Of a stretch of 40,877 nt of DNA, positions 7,732 through 16,032 are shown in pieces. The stretch is taken from contig JAJXUI010000002.1 of the NCBI GenBank assembly GCA_021782995.1, positions 83,084 through 123,960 of the forward strand, in the 5' to 3' direction. The stretch comes from Pseudomonadota bacterium. Its GTDB lineage: Bacteria; Pseudomonadota; Gammaproteobacteria; Burkholderiales; Gallionellaceae. Both the position numbers and the translations under genes were made by a program. How positions within the stretch are numbered: the first letter of the stretch is position 1; each line of letters begins with the position of its first letter. The notes under the pieces are model-generated. The model was not told the DNA's origin. It ran no database searches and saw only the letters and a program-made list of their open reading frames with translations.

Positions 7732-8310
7732 TTACTCGATGTACAGCTTGCTCTTTGGAACGTCATAAGTCCAGGGCAGGTTGTCATTTTTCCAGCCATT
7801 AACAGAGCGGCGGCCGTCTTTGGACATGTCGCCTTCGAAGCCTTCTACGACAGAGTAGACATGCTTGTAGCCAGCTTTGGCCAGCAGGTCAGCAGCGTTG
7901 GCGCTGCGGTCGCCAGAACGGCAAGACAGGATGATGGTGGATTCTTTGTCCATACCGGCTTTTTTCACGGCATCTTCCATTTTCAGGGTAAATGCAGAGT
8001 TGGGAGACATGGAGTAACGCTTGTTCTTGTCGTCGTAGCTGGAGAAATCGATCAGCATGTAAGGAATGTTCATGTCTGCATCGTTTGCCATGCCCAGGTA
8101 GAAGATTTCTGCTGGAGTGCGTACGTCAACCATCAGTGCCTTTGCGCCCATGTGCTCTTTCATTTCATGCGCTTCTTGGGGTGTCAGGTACAGGCCCAGT
8201 GTAGTCTGCTTCTTCTTTGGTACGGAAGCTGGGTCAATAGAACCAGCAATTGCGGTGAATGCAGACAGGCCAAGAGCGGCTGCAATCAGTATGGATATGA
8301 TTTTTTTCAC
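7732..8310 (-). CDS. Periplasmic rhodanese-domain protein
   Basis: A 192-residue exported sulfurtransferase-like protein. Residues 1-22 form a signal peptide ending AFTAIAG. The rhodanese domain (about 45-170) has LMVDVRTPAE near its start and the active-site loop CRSGDRS, whose Cys carries the persulfide in the family. A relative in sulfur oxidisers would fit periplasmic sulfur transfer, but single-domain rhodaneses have varied roles and the donor is unknown. It is transcribed alone and shares a terminator with the convergent psiE-like gene. Confidence 0.85.
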   Translation of the reverse strand: MKKIISILIAAALGLSAFTAIAGSIDPASVPKKKQTTLGLYLTPQEAHEMKEHMGAKALMVDVRTPAEIFYLGMANDADMNIPYMLIDFSSYDDKNKRYSMSPNSAFTLKMEDAVKKAGMDKESTIILSCRSGDRSANAADLLAKAGYKHVYSVVEGFEGDMSKDGRRSVNGWKNDNLPWTYDVPKSKLYIE

Positions 8311-8769
8311 TTTTCATCCCTAAGGTAGTTTATAAAAGACATCGTATATCAGATATGCCAATAATCATCAGCGGCGTGAATGCTATCACCTCATGTGTGA
8401 AAGGAAAAGCATCAACTAAAACAAAACGTTAACAAAATGATACATTATTGATTAGTATATGGTTATTTGCTAAGGTCGGGGTATTTTAGGGTAACTTAGG
8501 ATTAAATCCTGCCCATATTCCCGCTTTGCATTGCTGAAATATTGGTTAGCAGCTGGTTCTGGTCCTAATACACGATTGAAGTAATTTGCGGAAAGATATG
8601 ACAAATAGAATGATTACTGATTATTCCTTTGCAAAGCAGTGGGGTAGCCTTTGCCTTGGAAGAAATACCCTTGTAATCAAAAGTATATCGGATATTTCCG
8701 GATGACAAGGTTGGACTGTAGATTGATTCGAGGGGAAATGTCAGGCGAGAGGAGGTGTACTGCAATAAC
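8311..8769. other. AT-rich intergenic region at the island edge
   Basis: These 459 bp carry no gene I can support. The rhodanese promoter should be at the left end. The base composition falls towards AT-rich from about 8.4 kb, in line with the recombinase gene that follows. Short frames over 8565-8914 overlap the tRNA fragment and are not convincing. Confidence 0.5.
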
Positions 8770-8814
8770 TGGCGCGCTCGGCGGGAGTCGAACCCACGAC
8801 CCTTGGCTTCGGAA
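8770..8814 (-). other. 3' fragment of tRNA-Arg(CCG), probable attachment site
   Basis: Read on the minus strand, these 45 bases give anticodon loop TTCCGAA (anticodon CCG), the 3' anticodon stem, the variable loop, a TTCGA-containing T arm, the acceptor strand and an encoded CCA. Upstream of the loop the sequence does not form a D arm or 5' acceptor strand. So this is not a working tRNA but the type of fragment left when an element integrates into a tRNA 3' end. Because its 5' side faces right, the element should extend rightward to an intact minus-strand copy of the gene. No second copy was found in the window. Confidence 0.85.
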
Positions 8815-9007
8815 TCCAAAATCTCTCAATGGTATTTTACAATTTAACTTGGCATTGAATGTTGTAATATGCTGTTTTATATGTATTAGTGATGTGAAAA
8901 AGGCTGAGTTGTAAAATCAATTGAAGCCAAATTTGTACTCACTGTGCCACATAATGATTTGAAATTGATATATTATCAATTATACATAAAATGACCTCAA
9001 GTCGCAT

Positions 9008-12000
9008 TTGTCACCCCTTAAACAGTTTGCTAACCAGCTAGTATCTCCAGCATTGTCTAGCCAAGAAATCTTGGATAGCCTTCGAATCTTGGGATTTCGC
9101 GCATCAACTCAAGGTATCAAGGAAGTACTTGCTGTAGCGAGTTCCCTTGAAAAATATTTTCATAAATTAGAAACCAATTTCCCAAATGCCAAGAGGTTCC
9201 TTGAAGATTTCAAGCGAGCTAAAGAAATATTGGAGTTACTGAAATCTACCAAAGATATTCCTGAAAGTGATTCCAAACAGCCGAGATTCCATAGCACTTC
9301 ATTTTGTAGCGTCATAGCTAGACAAAGTTTAAGTGACATAGACTTTGATCAATACCCTGCATTAGCAGAATTAGTAACATTTTTATGGTGCGTAAATTCG
9401 CAAATCCATGCTTGGCAAGACATTAGGCCTTCATATAACTTGCACAAACTATTAGGTCACTCAATACGTTTTATAGAAAATCTTAAATATTTGGTTGAGG
9501 ATAGTCCGGAGCAGGCTAGAGTAAGCTCACTGTCATTTACAGCGAACCCAGCAAAATGGATAAAGCAATCAGCAGAACTATTTTTATTGCAGCAAAATTT
9601 GTTAGATAGTGAATATTTGTATGAATCCCTAGTTGAAGCCTGTGATTTAATTAATAAGGAGGTTTTGCTCGCGCCTAGAAGTGGCAAACTAGACGTAGCT
9701 CCTAATATTACAACGCAACTAGGCGCGTCACTTAAGGAGAGGCAAAGGCTAGTAATTCATCATAGTGCCTTCCGGGAGGATGAATTGAAGCAACTTGCGA
9801 AGGTATTGCGCGCAAGTCTCAATCTCTCGGCCATCTCAATTTCGGCCTCATGCCCCGAGGCGACGCCGCAATACTTTTTTGAGGCTCTGATAGTTGCTGT
9901 TGCGCTAGCAACAGGACGATCCATTCGGGGAGCAATTGAATTTCCACTACATGAAGAATCATGGGAAAGTATTGCGATAATCAAAAATCCAAGTAGGTAT
10001 GGTAAGCACATCTCCCCATTCTGGTGCAAAAATCTTACTGAACATACCACATTAAAATTAGCCTTGCCTGAGATACTTCAATGCTTAAGTGAAAGTCCAA
10101 TTCGTTATCATGAGGCGACTACCTTGGGTGAGTGTCTTCCAAATTCCTATTCAGATTGGGAGGATAGGTGCTTCCAATGGTTGGGACAACATCTCAAGGG
10201 GAGTAGGTATAGTCTTGATCGAAAAATTCGAGATGCTCTTACACATGCCTTATATCAGGGAACAGCAAACAGCGCATTGCTCAAATGGATTACCACTCCA
10301 GAAGATAAATTGAAGTATCAGGTAGAGTCTCTTGCAGATTACCTGAACCCAATATCTACTCGGACGGTAGATGCATATTCGGATGCGTGCGTGAAACTAT
10401 TTGGGTCATATGGCGTAAAGGAAACAATAAGATATTTATTTGTGAAAAATTTCAAAAGCTTTGCAAATGAAGAGCTGAAGTCAATACTCAATAGTAAGGT
10501 GAATAATTCTGGTCCAAAACCAACAGTACCTCAAATCTTTCTAGGAGATGTAAAAAATTCTGAAAATTCAAACGACTTGATTGCTTACCACAATGCATTA
10601 GCAAGGTATCTTTTAATGCTTCTGATTGTCGCTACAGGTCATAGACGATCAAAAAGCCCATTCTTCTTTCCTTGGGACATATTAACTAAAGAAAAGTTGG
10701 CTTTTATATGTGACAAATCAATCGATGGAAGCGAAGCCAGATTTGTCCCGATCCCGGACTGGCTCAGTAATATGGTAGGAGAATATCACAAACACTTACA
10801 AGAATTAGCTCATCACCTTTCTGTAAAGAATGTTCACTTGGCTGTAGAGATAAGGAATCTCTTGAGTGGCAACATGATGACACGAGAGAAAAAAGAATCA
10901 AAAAGGGATAATCAGTCCGAAAGGAATTTGCCAGTATTCGGGCAATTCTTTTTGATTCGAGGAGACTACTCAGCTAGATCCATCAGAACTAGTGATTTGG
11001 ATGAAATTTGTAAGCATGCCGAGTGCGAAGGGGTCGGATATTTTAGAAAAAGAATCTCTAATGCACTTTGGGCGAATGGACTTAGTGGCTTTCAGATAGA
11101 AGCATTTTTGGGGCATAACGCAGAACATCATTGCTTTGGAGAATCGTCAGCTTGGACAATATTAGAATGGGCGGAAACAATTCGGCCTGCTCAGGAAAAA
11201 TATCTTGCAGAAGATGGTTGGCAAAGCATTGCAATCAAAATATCAGCAAAATATCTGAAAAACAATATCGCAATTTTACCAGAGTTTGAAAAATCCAGAT
11301 TTGGATATGAAAAGCGCTCTATAGAGAATGCCGTTGCTCGTGCGAAGGCACAGAAAATCATTCAGGATCTTTTGCCGGCTGAATGGTTTGATAATGACAA
11401 CTCTAAAATTACGGATTCAGATATTACATTACTAAAGAATCGTGCCGCAGAGTGCTTGACTGGTGACCAGGAATCAACCAGAAAAATTGGATATGCGATT
11501 TCTAAAGCTGTAGATCAGCTAAGAAGCCGTAGAGGGAAGGCAATTTCATCCACAATAGCAAACATTAAACGTACGGAAGCTGGTCCGATTGAAATTACCA
11601 ATAGTCGCCAATACGCTATTGCCGCTGCAACGAGGGAATGGTGGATTACGAGGCTGGGGAATTACTCATCAGATACAAAGGAAAGTTATATTGATCGCCT
11701 CGCCGAAATTGGAATAAGCCTGGTTATTTTCGATGCTATATTTGATAAGGGAAACTGGAGGTTAGTAATAAATTCAATTGCCCGACATGAAATTCAATCA
11801 GCACATGGCTGTCTATTAGTAAGTGGCAAAATTGAAAAATCTTCACGCGCGTATGACAAGACAATTGTGCTTTCACCATATAGTGCTGCGCAAGTTACTG
11901 GTTTTCAGAATTTGTATTCAAATGACTTGTATGATCAAAAGGCTGAGAATTCAGTTTTCAAAAGAATTGAAAAATGGCTAAAGGGCGCACCACATAGAAT

Positions 12001-14332
12001 AGAAAGTCTGACATTCTTGAAGCTCATTTCGATATTCAAAGCGTGGTGGATACTACGGATGGCTGGATGTGAATATGCAATTGCAATTGGTGATTTCTCC
12101 GGCCCAGCTCCTGATTTGGATAGTGAAAAAGCGATATATGATCTAAAGTCACCTATCGAGGACACGATTCCTGCAATTGAAATGCATCTAGAACATTCGG
12201 ATAGAAAAATTGGTTCACCTTCGTATGCTAGAAGCAAAATCAATGAATTACTTAGAGATGCAGCAGCTAATTTTGAATTAAAGCAACAGACAAGTCGTAT
12301 GCAGCGAAATCGTTTGATGCGATATCTTGAAGATTCAAAATCGCATAAAGAATTAAAAATTCTTGCAAATCAGAAACCCGTAGTTTCCGTGATGGTGGGA
12401 TATCTACAGTACTTGCTCGATGAGGGAGGAGTACGGGTAGATGACTATGCCTTTAATAGTATCAATACGTTCTATTCTCATATCAAGAAACTTGTAGATA
12501 TTTGGTGGAACGAATCTATGGATAGCTTTGAGCAAGAAGACTATGATTCAGCTTATGCAAAATTATTGAACAACTCAAGCCAGGCGGCTTTCCCAATCTG
12601 GAGCTTCCATAAATATCTTCGAGAAACTTATGGTGCGCCAAATTCAATTTTGGCAAGCGATTATAAGCGTACGACAATTAACTGTCGATCTGCATTAATA
12701 ACATCCGAGCAGTTTTGGCGAGCCTGGAAGAATATTAAGATTTTGAACGATGATGGACAGAACGTCCTTCATGCCAAGACATATATGTCGATAGGGTATC
12801 AATACGGCCTTAGATCTAAAGAATCTCTTGGACTGGATTTCGATGATCTTATTCAAATTCAACCCAAAGAATTCAAGATTCATGTAGAGAGAAATAAAAT
12901 ACGTGATCTGAAAACAAAGAAGCATTCTTTGCGCGATGTTCAGCCAATATTAGCTAGAAATGAATATCAGTCCTATTTGATAAAGCTCAATGAGTCTCAC
13001 GCACTTTCACCGTCTGGAAGAAAATCACTCTTTTCAGATCTGACGAAAAAGGATGAGCTATATTCAAAATCAAAAATTACCCAGGCAGCCACCTCGGCAT
13101 TGAGAGCCGCCACTGGAAACTTGTCAGTGGTGCCACATTCCATGCGTCACAGCGCTGCAACAAGAATGGCTCACATGGCATTACATCAGCCCCGTGAAAT
13201 TCCACTTTCAAAGCCTGTTAATAAGACGTTGCTAGAAGAAGTTGAATCAAATTCAATTTTTTCCTGTTTTGATCAGGGTTTTTATGCTTGGCCATTTTGG
13301 TTGGATCGCATTGCCATGCTTCTGGGACACTCAAGTGTAGACATGCTGCTGAATACATATTGGCACTCTTCACATATACGCTTAGCTGAAAGAACATGGA
13401 AAGCTTCAGAGAATATTGAGGTGACTATCCAGCAATTGGCCAATATGCTTGGCAAGGAACGAACCACGTTAAACAAGCAGCTTTTAAAATTCAAGAAAAT
13501 GAATGGGTATGATGATATTCAACTAAATGAGAAGTTGATTTCCCATCACGTTAAAGCTTCAAGTATTCCAACTTTAGATGAAAAATCAGAAAATGTAGAG
13601 CCAGACTCACTCGATATACTCAGTCCTATTGAGGAATTGGAAAATGCTGAAATATCTGATCAGTGGGTTACATATGATCGACTTTTACGTAAAAGGCTGA
13701 TAGATGGGCACTCCTTTGATGAAATACGAACGATCTCGAAAAAGTTAGGTGTATCGAGTACAAAAATTGATGCTTTTCTGCAGTCATATCAGAATTTAAT
13801 TACCCAACTGGGATTTGACTATTTTGAACCAGATAACTCAGAGCTTGTAAAAGCAAACATAAAAAACAGCAGGGGCACCTTGAAAGGATCCAAAGAGCGT
13901 GAAAGAAGCCTCGCGACAGCTAGAGCACAATTTTTAAAATCAGAAATATTTGCTAAGAAATTGCAAGAATTAATATTTCATTGGATTAACCGAGTAAACT
14001 CTAAGTCGCCATGGTTTGTTGCGCGGAATATTCATGAAGTTGAGCTTCATGTTGAAGTTCTAATTGCTATGGGAGCGACGCGTGATCAGTTTGAATTTGC
14101 AGGATATGACTTTGATAATTCACAGTTGCACAGAGTGTTGACCAGGGAAGAAATTGAAAAAATTCTACCAGTAAAAGCCCGCCTCAGCTCGGGCCCAAGA
14201 AATGCGCGAGTGTCGGAGTTGGGTATTAGAGTAAAACAAAAGGTAAATACTCAAATTGGAGATTACCGTGATACACACAGATTGATATTAATTCTGGCGG
14301 CTATTCTGAATGTACAAAGCATTCAAAGCTAG
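9008..14332 (+). CDS. Giant tandem tyrosine-recombinase-like protein
   Basis: A 1774-residue protein with a complete phage-integrase-type catalytic domain in the region 1180-1460: R1269 (in YGLRSKE), K1304/K1305, H1377 and R1380 (HSMRH), H1441 (LGHSS) and nucleophile Y1451. About 40 extra residues lie between the HxxR and GH motifs. A second, upstream domain at about 530-720 has the family's R (ATGHRR, 546/547), a FRKR element and LGH (H703), but lacks the HxxR histidine and any tyrosine after LGH. It looks catalytically dead. Possible helix-turn-helix segments follow at about 1465-1495 and 1570-1610. Codon use is AT-rich compared with the carboxysome region. The start is uncertain: TTG 9008 has no clear ribosome site. 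It lies 193 bp from the tRNA fragment and is probably the element's integrase. Confidence 0.8.
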   Translation: MSPLKQFANQLVSPALSSQEILDSLRILGFRASTQGIKEVLAVASSLEKYFHKLETNFPNAKRFLEDFKRAKEILELLKSTKDIPESDSKQPRFHSTSFCSVIARQSLSDIDFDQYPALAELVTFLWCVNSQIHAWQDIRPSYNLHKLLGHSIRFIENLKYLVEDSPEQARVSSLSFTANPAKWIKQSAELFLLQQNLLDSEYLYESLVEACDLINKEVLLAPRSGKLDVAPNITTQLGASLKERQRLVIHHSAFREDELKQLAKVLRASLNLSAISISASCPEATPQYFFEALIVAVALATGRSIRGAIEFPLHEESWESIAIIKNPSRYGKHISPFWCKNLTEHTTLKLALPEILQCLSESPIRYHEATTLGECLPNSYSDWEDRCFQWLGQHLKGSRYSLDRKIRDALTHALYQGTANSALLKWITTPEDKLKYQVESLADYLNPISTRTVDAYSDACVKLFGSYGVKETIRYLFVKNFKSFANEELKSILNSKVNNSGPKPTVPQIFLGDVKNSENSNDLIAYHNALARYLLMLLIVATGHRRSKSPFFFPWDILTKEKLAFICDKSIDGSEARFVPIPDWLSNMVGEYHKHLQELAHHLSVKNVHLAVEIRNLLSGNMMTREKKESKRDNQSERNLPVFGQFFLIRGDYSARSIRTSDLDEICKHAECEGVGYFRKRISNALWANGLSGFQIEAFLGHNAEHHCFGESSAWTILEWAETIRPAQEKYLAEDGWQSIAIKISAKYLKNNIAILPEFEKSRFGYEKRSIENAVARAKAQKIIQDLLPAEWFDNDNSKITDSDITLLKNRAAECLTGDQESTRKIGYAISKAVDQLRSRRGKAISSTIANIKRTEAGPIEITNSRQYAIAAATREWWITRLGNYSSDTKESYIDRLAEIGISLVIFDAIFDKGNWRLVINSIARHEIQSAHGCLLVSGKIEKSSRAYDKTIVLSPYSAAQVTGFQNLYSNDLYDQKAENSVFKRIEKWLKGAPHRIESLTFLKLISIFKAWWILRMAGCEYAIAIGDFSGPAPDLDSEKAIYDLKSPIEDTIPAIEMHLEHSDRKIGSPSYARSKINELLRDAAANFELKQQTSRMQRNRLMRYLEDSKSHKELKILANQKPVVSVMVGYLQYLLDEGGVRVDDYAFNSINTFYSHIKKLVDIWWNESMDSFEQEDYDSAYAKLLNNSSQAAFPIWSFHKYLRETYGAPNSILASDYKRTTINCRSALITSEQFWRAWKNIKILNDDGQNVLHAKTYMSIGYQYGLRSKESLGLDFDDLIQIQPKEFKIHVERNKIRDLKTKKHSLRDVQPILARNEYQSYLIKLNESHALSPSGRKSLFSDLTKKDELYSKSKITQAATSALRAATGNLSVVPHSMRHSAATRMAHMALHQPREIPLSKPVNKTLLEEVESNSIFSCFDQGFYAWPFWLDRIAMLLGHSSVDMLLNTYWHSSHIRLAERTWKASENIEVTIQQLANMLGKERTTLNKQLLKFKKMNGYDDIQLNEKLISHHVKASSIPTLDEKSENVEPDSLDILSPIEELENAEISDQWVTYDRLLRKRLIDGHSFDEIRTISKKLGVSSTKIDAFLQSYQNLITQLGFDYFEPDNSELVKANIKNSRGTLKGSKERERSLATARAQFLKSEIFAKKLQELIFHWINRVNSKSPWFVARNIHEVELHVEVLIAMGATRDQFEFAGYDFDNSQLHRVLTREEIEKILPVKARLSSGPRNARVSELGIRVKQKVNTQIGDYRDTHRLILILAAILNVQSIQS

Positions 14333-14382
14333 CAAACCAGTCTTACATACTGATGTAATCCGATAGTCAATTTATTGAGCAT

Positions 14383-15645
14383 ATGGATTTTAAAGAACTG
14401 CATGACCATTCAATTTCCAGAGAAGATTTATATGCTCTCGTATGGTCAATGCCAATGTTGGATGTAGCAAAGAAATTCAAGGTTTCATCCAGCTTCATGG
14501 CGAGAGTTTGTACCCGCTTGAATGTTCCCCGGCCGGCGCGAGGATATTGGGCAAAGATATCAGCGGGAAGACCGCAACAGAAAGTTCCTCTTCCTGAGGC
14601 TCGACCGGGTGACGAATTGATTTGGTCTAGAGATGGCATCAGTGTTGAAGATCCCAAGCCATTACCCAGACCGCCGGTGGTAAGGATGAGAGCCCAGAAA
14701 ATTTCCCGCTCTCGCAGTAATCAGCACTCACTCACTATTGGCGCAAAAGAGCATTTTGAGTCTGGTCGGCTTTCGGAAGAGGGAGGCTATTTAAAGCCGG
14801 CAAAAAAATTGTTAATAGATCTGGCCGTAACAAAGCACACGCTCGATAAATCATTGTCATTCGCTAACAATTTATTTGTGACGCTTGAAGAAAGCGGTCA
14901 TCGAGTCGTGATAGCGCCTCCAAACGAAAGATTCACTAGGGAGAAAGTGGATGAGCGTGAAAGCCCAGGCAAAGGCTATCATTTCAATTCACTGTGGTCT
15001 CCAATGCGCGAGACTGTAGCTTATATCGGAACAGTGGCAATTGGTTTGACGATATTCGAATTATCGGAAGAAGTAGAAGTGCGTTACGTAAATGGCGAAT
15101 ATGTTCGTGAAAAAGATTATGTTGCCCCCAAGCGTAGCAAGCATTTTTCTTGGACGACAACAAAGTTCTTTCCAACGGGTAGATTGTGCTTGCAAGCTTA
15201 TTCTCCATACCCAGTGGCTAGCTGGAAAAAGGTATGGAAGGAAGCGACGATAGCCAAAGGACTAAGCTCGCAGATCAAGAATATTGTGGCTGAACTAGAA
15301 GGAGCTGCTGTAGAAATATCCCATCTGGTCGAGGAAGGGATGCGACGGCAAGAAATAGAGCATAAACGATGGGAGGCTCAGCAGGAGATATGGAGACGTG
15401 AACAGGAGGAGCGTCGGGTTGCCGAGGCCATCAAAAAGAGCAAAGTAGATTTGAAGAATATTATCGAGCGCTGGGCGGAAACCAATAGAGTTGAACAATT
15501 TTTTCTTGAAGTTGAAAGACACGCTTCTAATCTGGAAGAAGGTGAAAGAGGCAAGATTCTCGAGCGTTTAAGGCATGCACGCGAGTTAATTGGTAGCAAA
15601 GATGCTCTTGATCACTTCTTGGGTTGGGATTTCCCAGGCAACTAA
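14383..15645 (+). CDS. Uncharacterised HTH and coiled-coil protein of genomic islands
   Basis: A 420-residue protein that I recognise only as a widespread uncharacterised family. Residues 10-65 (REDLYALVWSMPMLDVAKKF, then a segment ending PARGYWAKISAG) look like a DNA-binding helix-turn-helix. The middle (about 190-290) is a mixed alpha/beta domain. Residues 295-400 are a long, charged, probably coiled-coil segment rich in Glu and Arg. No catalytic motif is visible. It starts 50 bp after the giant recombinase gene on the same strand and shares its low GC, so the two may be transferred and expressed together. The role is unknown. Confidence 0.75.
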   Translation: MDFKELHDHSISREDLYALVWSMPMLDVAKKFKVSSSFMARVCTRLNVPRPARGYWAKISAGRPQQKVPLPEARPGDELIWSRDGISVEDPKPLPRPPVVRMRAQKISRSRSNQHSLTIGAKEHFESGRLSEEGGYLKPAKKLLIDLAVTKHTLDKSLSFANNLFVTLEESGHRVVIAPPNERFTREKVDERESPGKGYHFNSLWSPMRETVAYIGTVAIGLTIFELSEEVEVRYVNGEYVREKDYVAPKRSKHFSWTTTKFFPTGRLCLQAYSPYPVASWKKVWKEATIAKGLSSQIKNIVAELEGAAVEISHLVEEGMRRQEIEHKRWEAQQEIWRREQEERRVAEAIKKSKVDLKNIIERWAETNRVEQFFLEVERHASNLEEGERGKILERLRHARELIGSKDALDHFLGWDFPGN

Positions 15646-15769
15646 AATATTTCCCGTTCGGTAAATATTTTGTGGTTGTAGCTTTAATTGGCTGAAAATT
15701 CCCGATCGGTAAATTTCACTTGCGCTGATGCTAGACATGGTTAATAATTTCCCGAACGGGAAATATTTA
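15645..15769 (+). promoter_or_regulatory. Three palindromic operators upstream of hipB
   Basis: Three copies of an inverted repeat with the core CCCGNNCGG and flanking T/A tracts are seen: TTTCCCGTTCGGTAAA centred at about 15657, ATTCCCGATCGGTAAA centred at about 15705, and TTTCCCGAACGGGAAA centred at about 15755. The spacing is 48 and 50 bp, close to whole-number multiples of the helical turn on average. The last copy ends a few bases before the hipB ATG. Such arrays allow cooperative binding of the HipB dimer or HipAB complex and autorepression of the operon. No other copy was noticed in the window. Confidence 0.85.
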
Positions 15770-15771
15770 TC

Positions 15772-16032
15772 ATGAATTCCATACGCACACCTCAACAACT
15801 TGGAAATACACTACGTGCTGCTCGCAAGCAGCTTGGTCTGACGCAGCCTCAGTTGGCGCTCGCTGCAGGAGTGGGTGTGCGCTTCATAGTGGATCTTGAA
15901 TCTGGAAAGCCCACCTTGCGGCTAGAAAACGTACTGCGGGTCGTTGATGCCTTGGGTGGGGAGATCCAGTTGACCGGTTTGCCATCACTTGCAGCCGAGG
16001 ATGAACGTAAGGACGACCATTATGGCGTATGA
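15772..16032 (+). CDS. hipB: HipB-like antitoxin, XRE-family repressor
   Basis: An 86-residue helix-turn-helix protein. Residues 9-62 form an XRE domain (LGNTLRAARKQLGLTQPQLA, then GVGVRFIVDLESGKPT). It pairs with the kinase toxin HipA, whose start lies inside its 3' end (11-bp overlap). HipB neutralises HipA and represses the operon by binding palindromes, of which three lie directly upstream. ATG 15772 follows the third operator closely, so the mRNA leader must be short or the promoter lies among the operators. The C-terminal tail (about 70-86) is rich in charged residues as in other HipB proteins. Confidence 0.88.
   Translation: MNSIRTPQQLGNTLRAARKQLGLTQPQLALAAGVGVRFIVDLESGKPTLRLENVLRVVDALGGEIQLTGLPSLAAEDERKDDHYGV

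Noticed and set aside
8770-8820. A functional tRNA-Arg gene
   Set aside because: Only the 3' part is present; there is no D arm or 5' acceptor strand, so it is treated as an att fragment.
8651-8914. Plus-strand 87-codon frame next to the recombinase
   Set aside because: Its middle is the antisense of the tRNA-Arg fragment, and it has no recognisable content.
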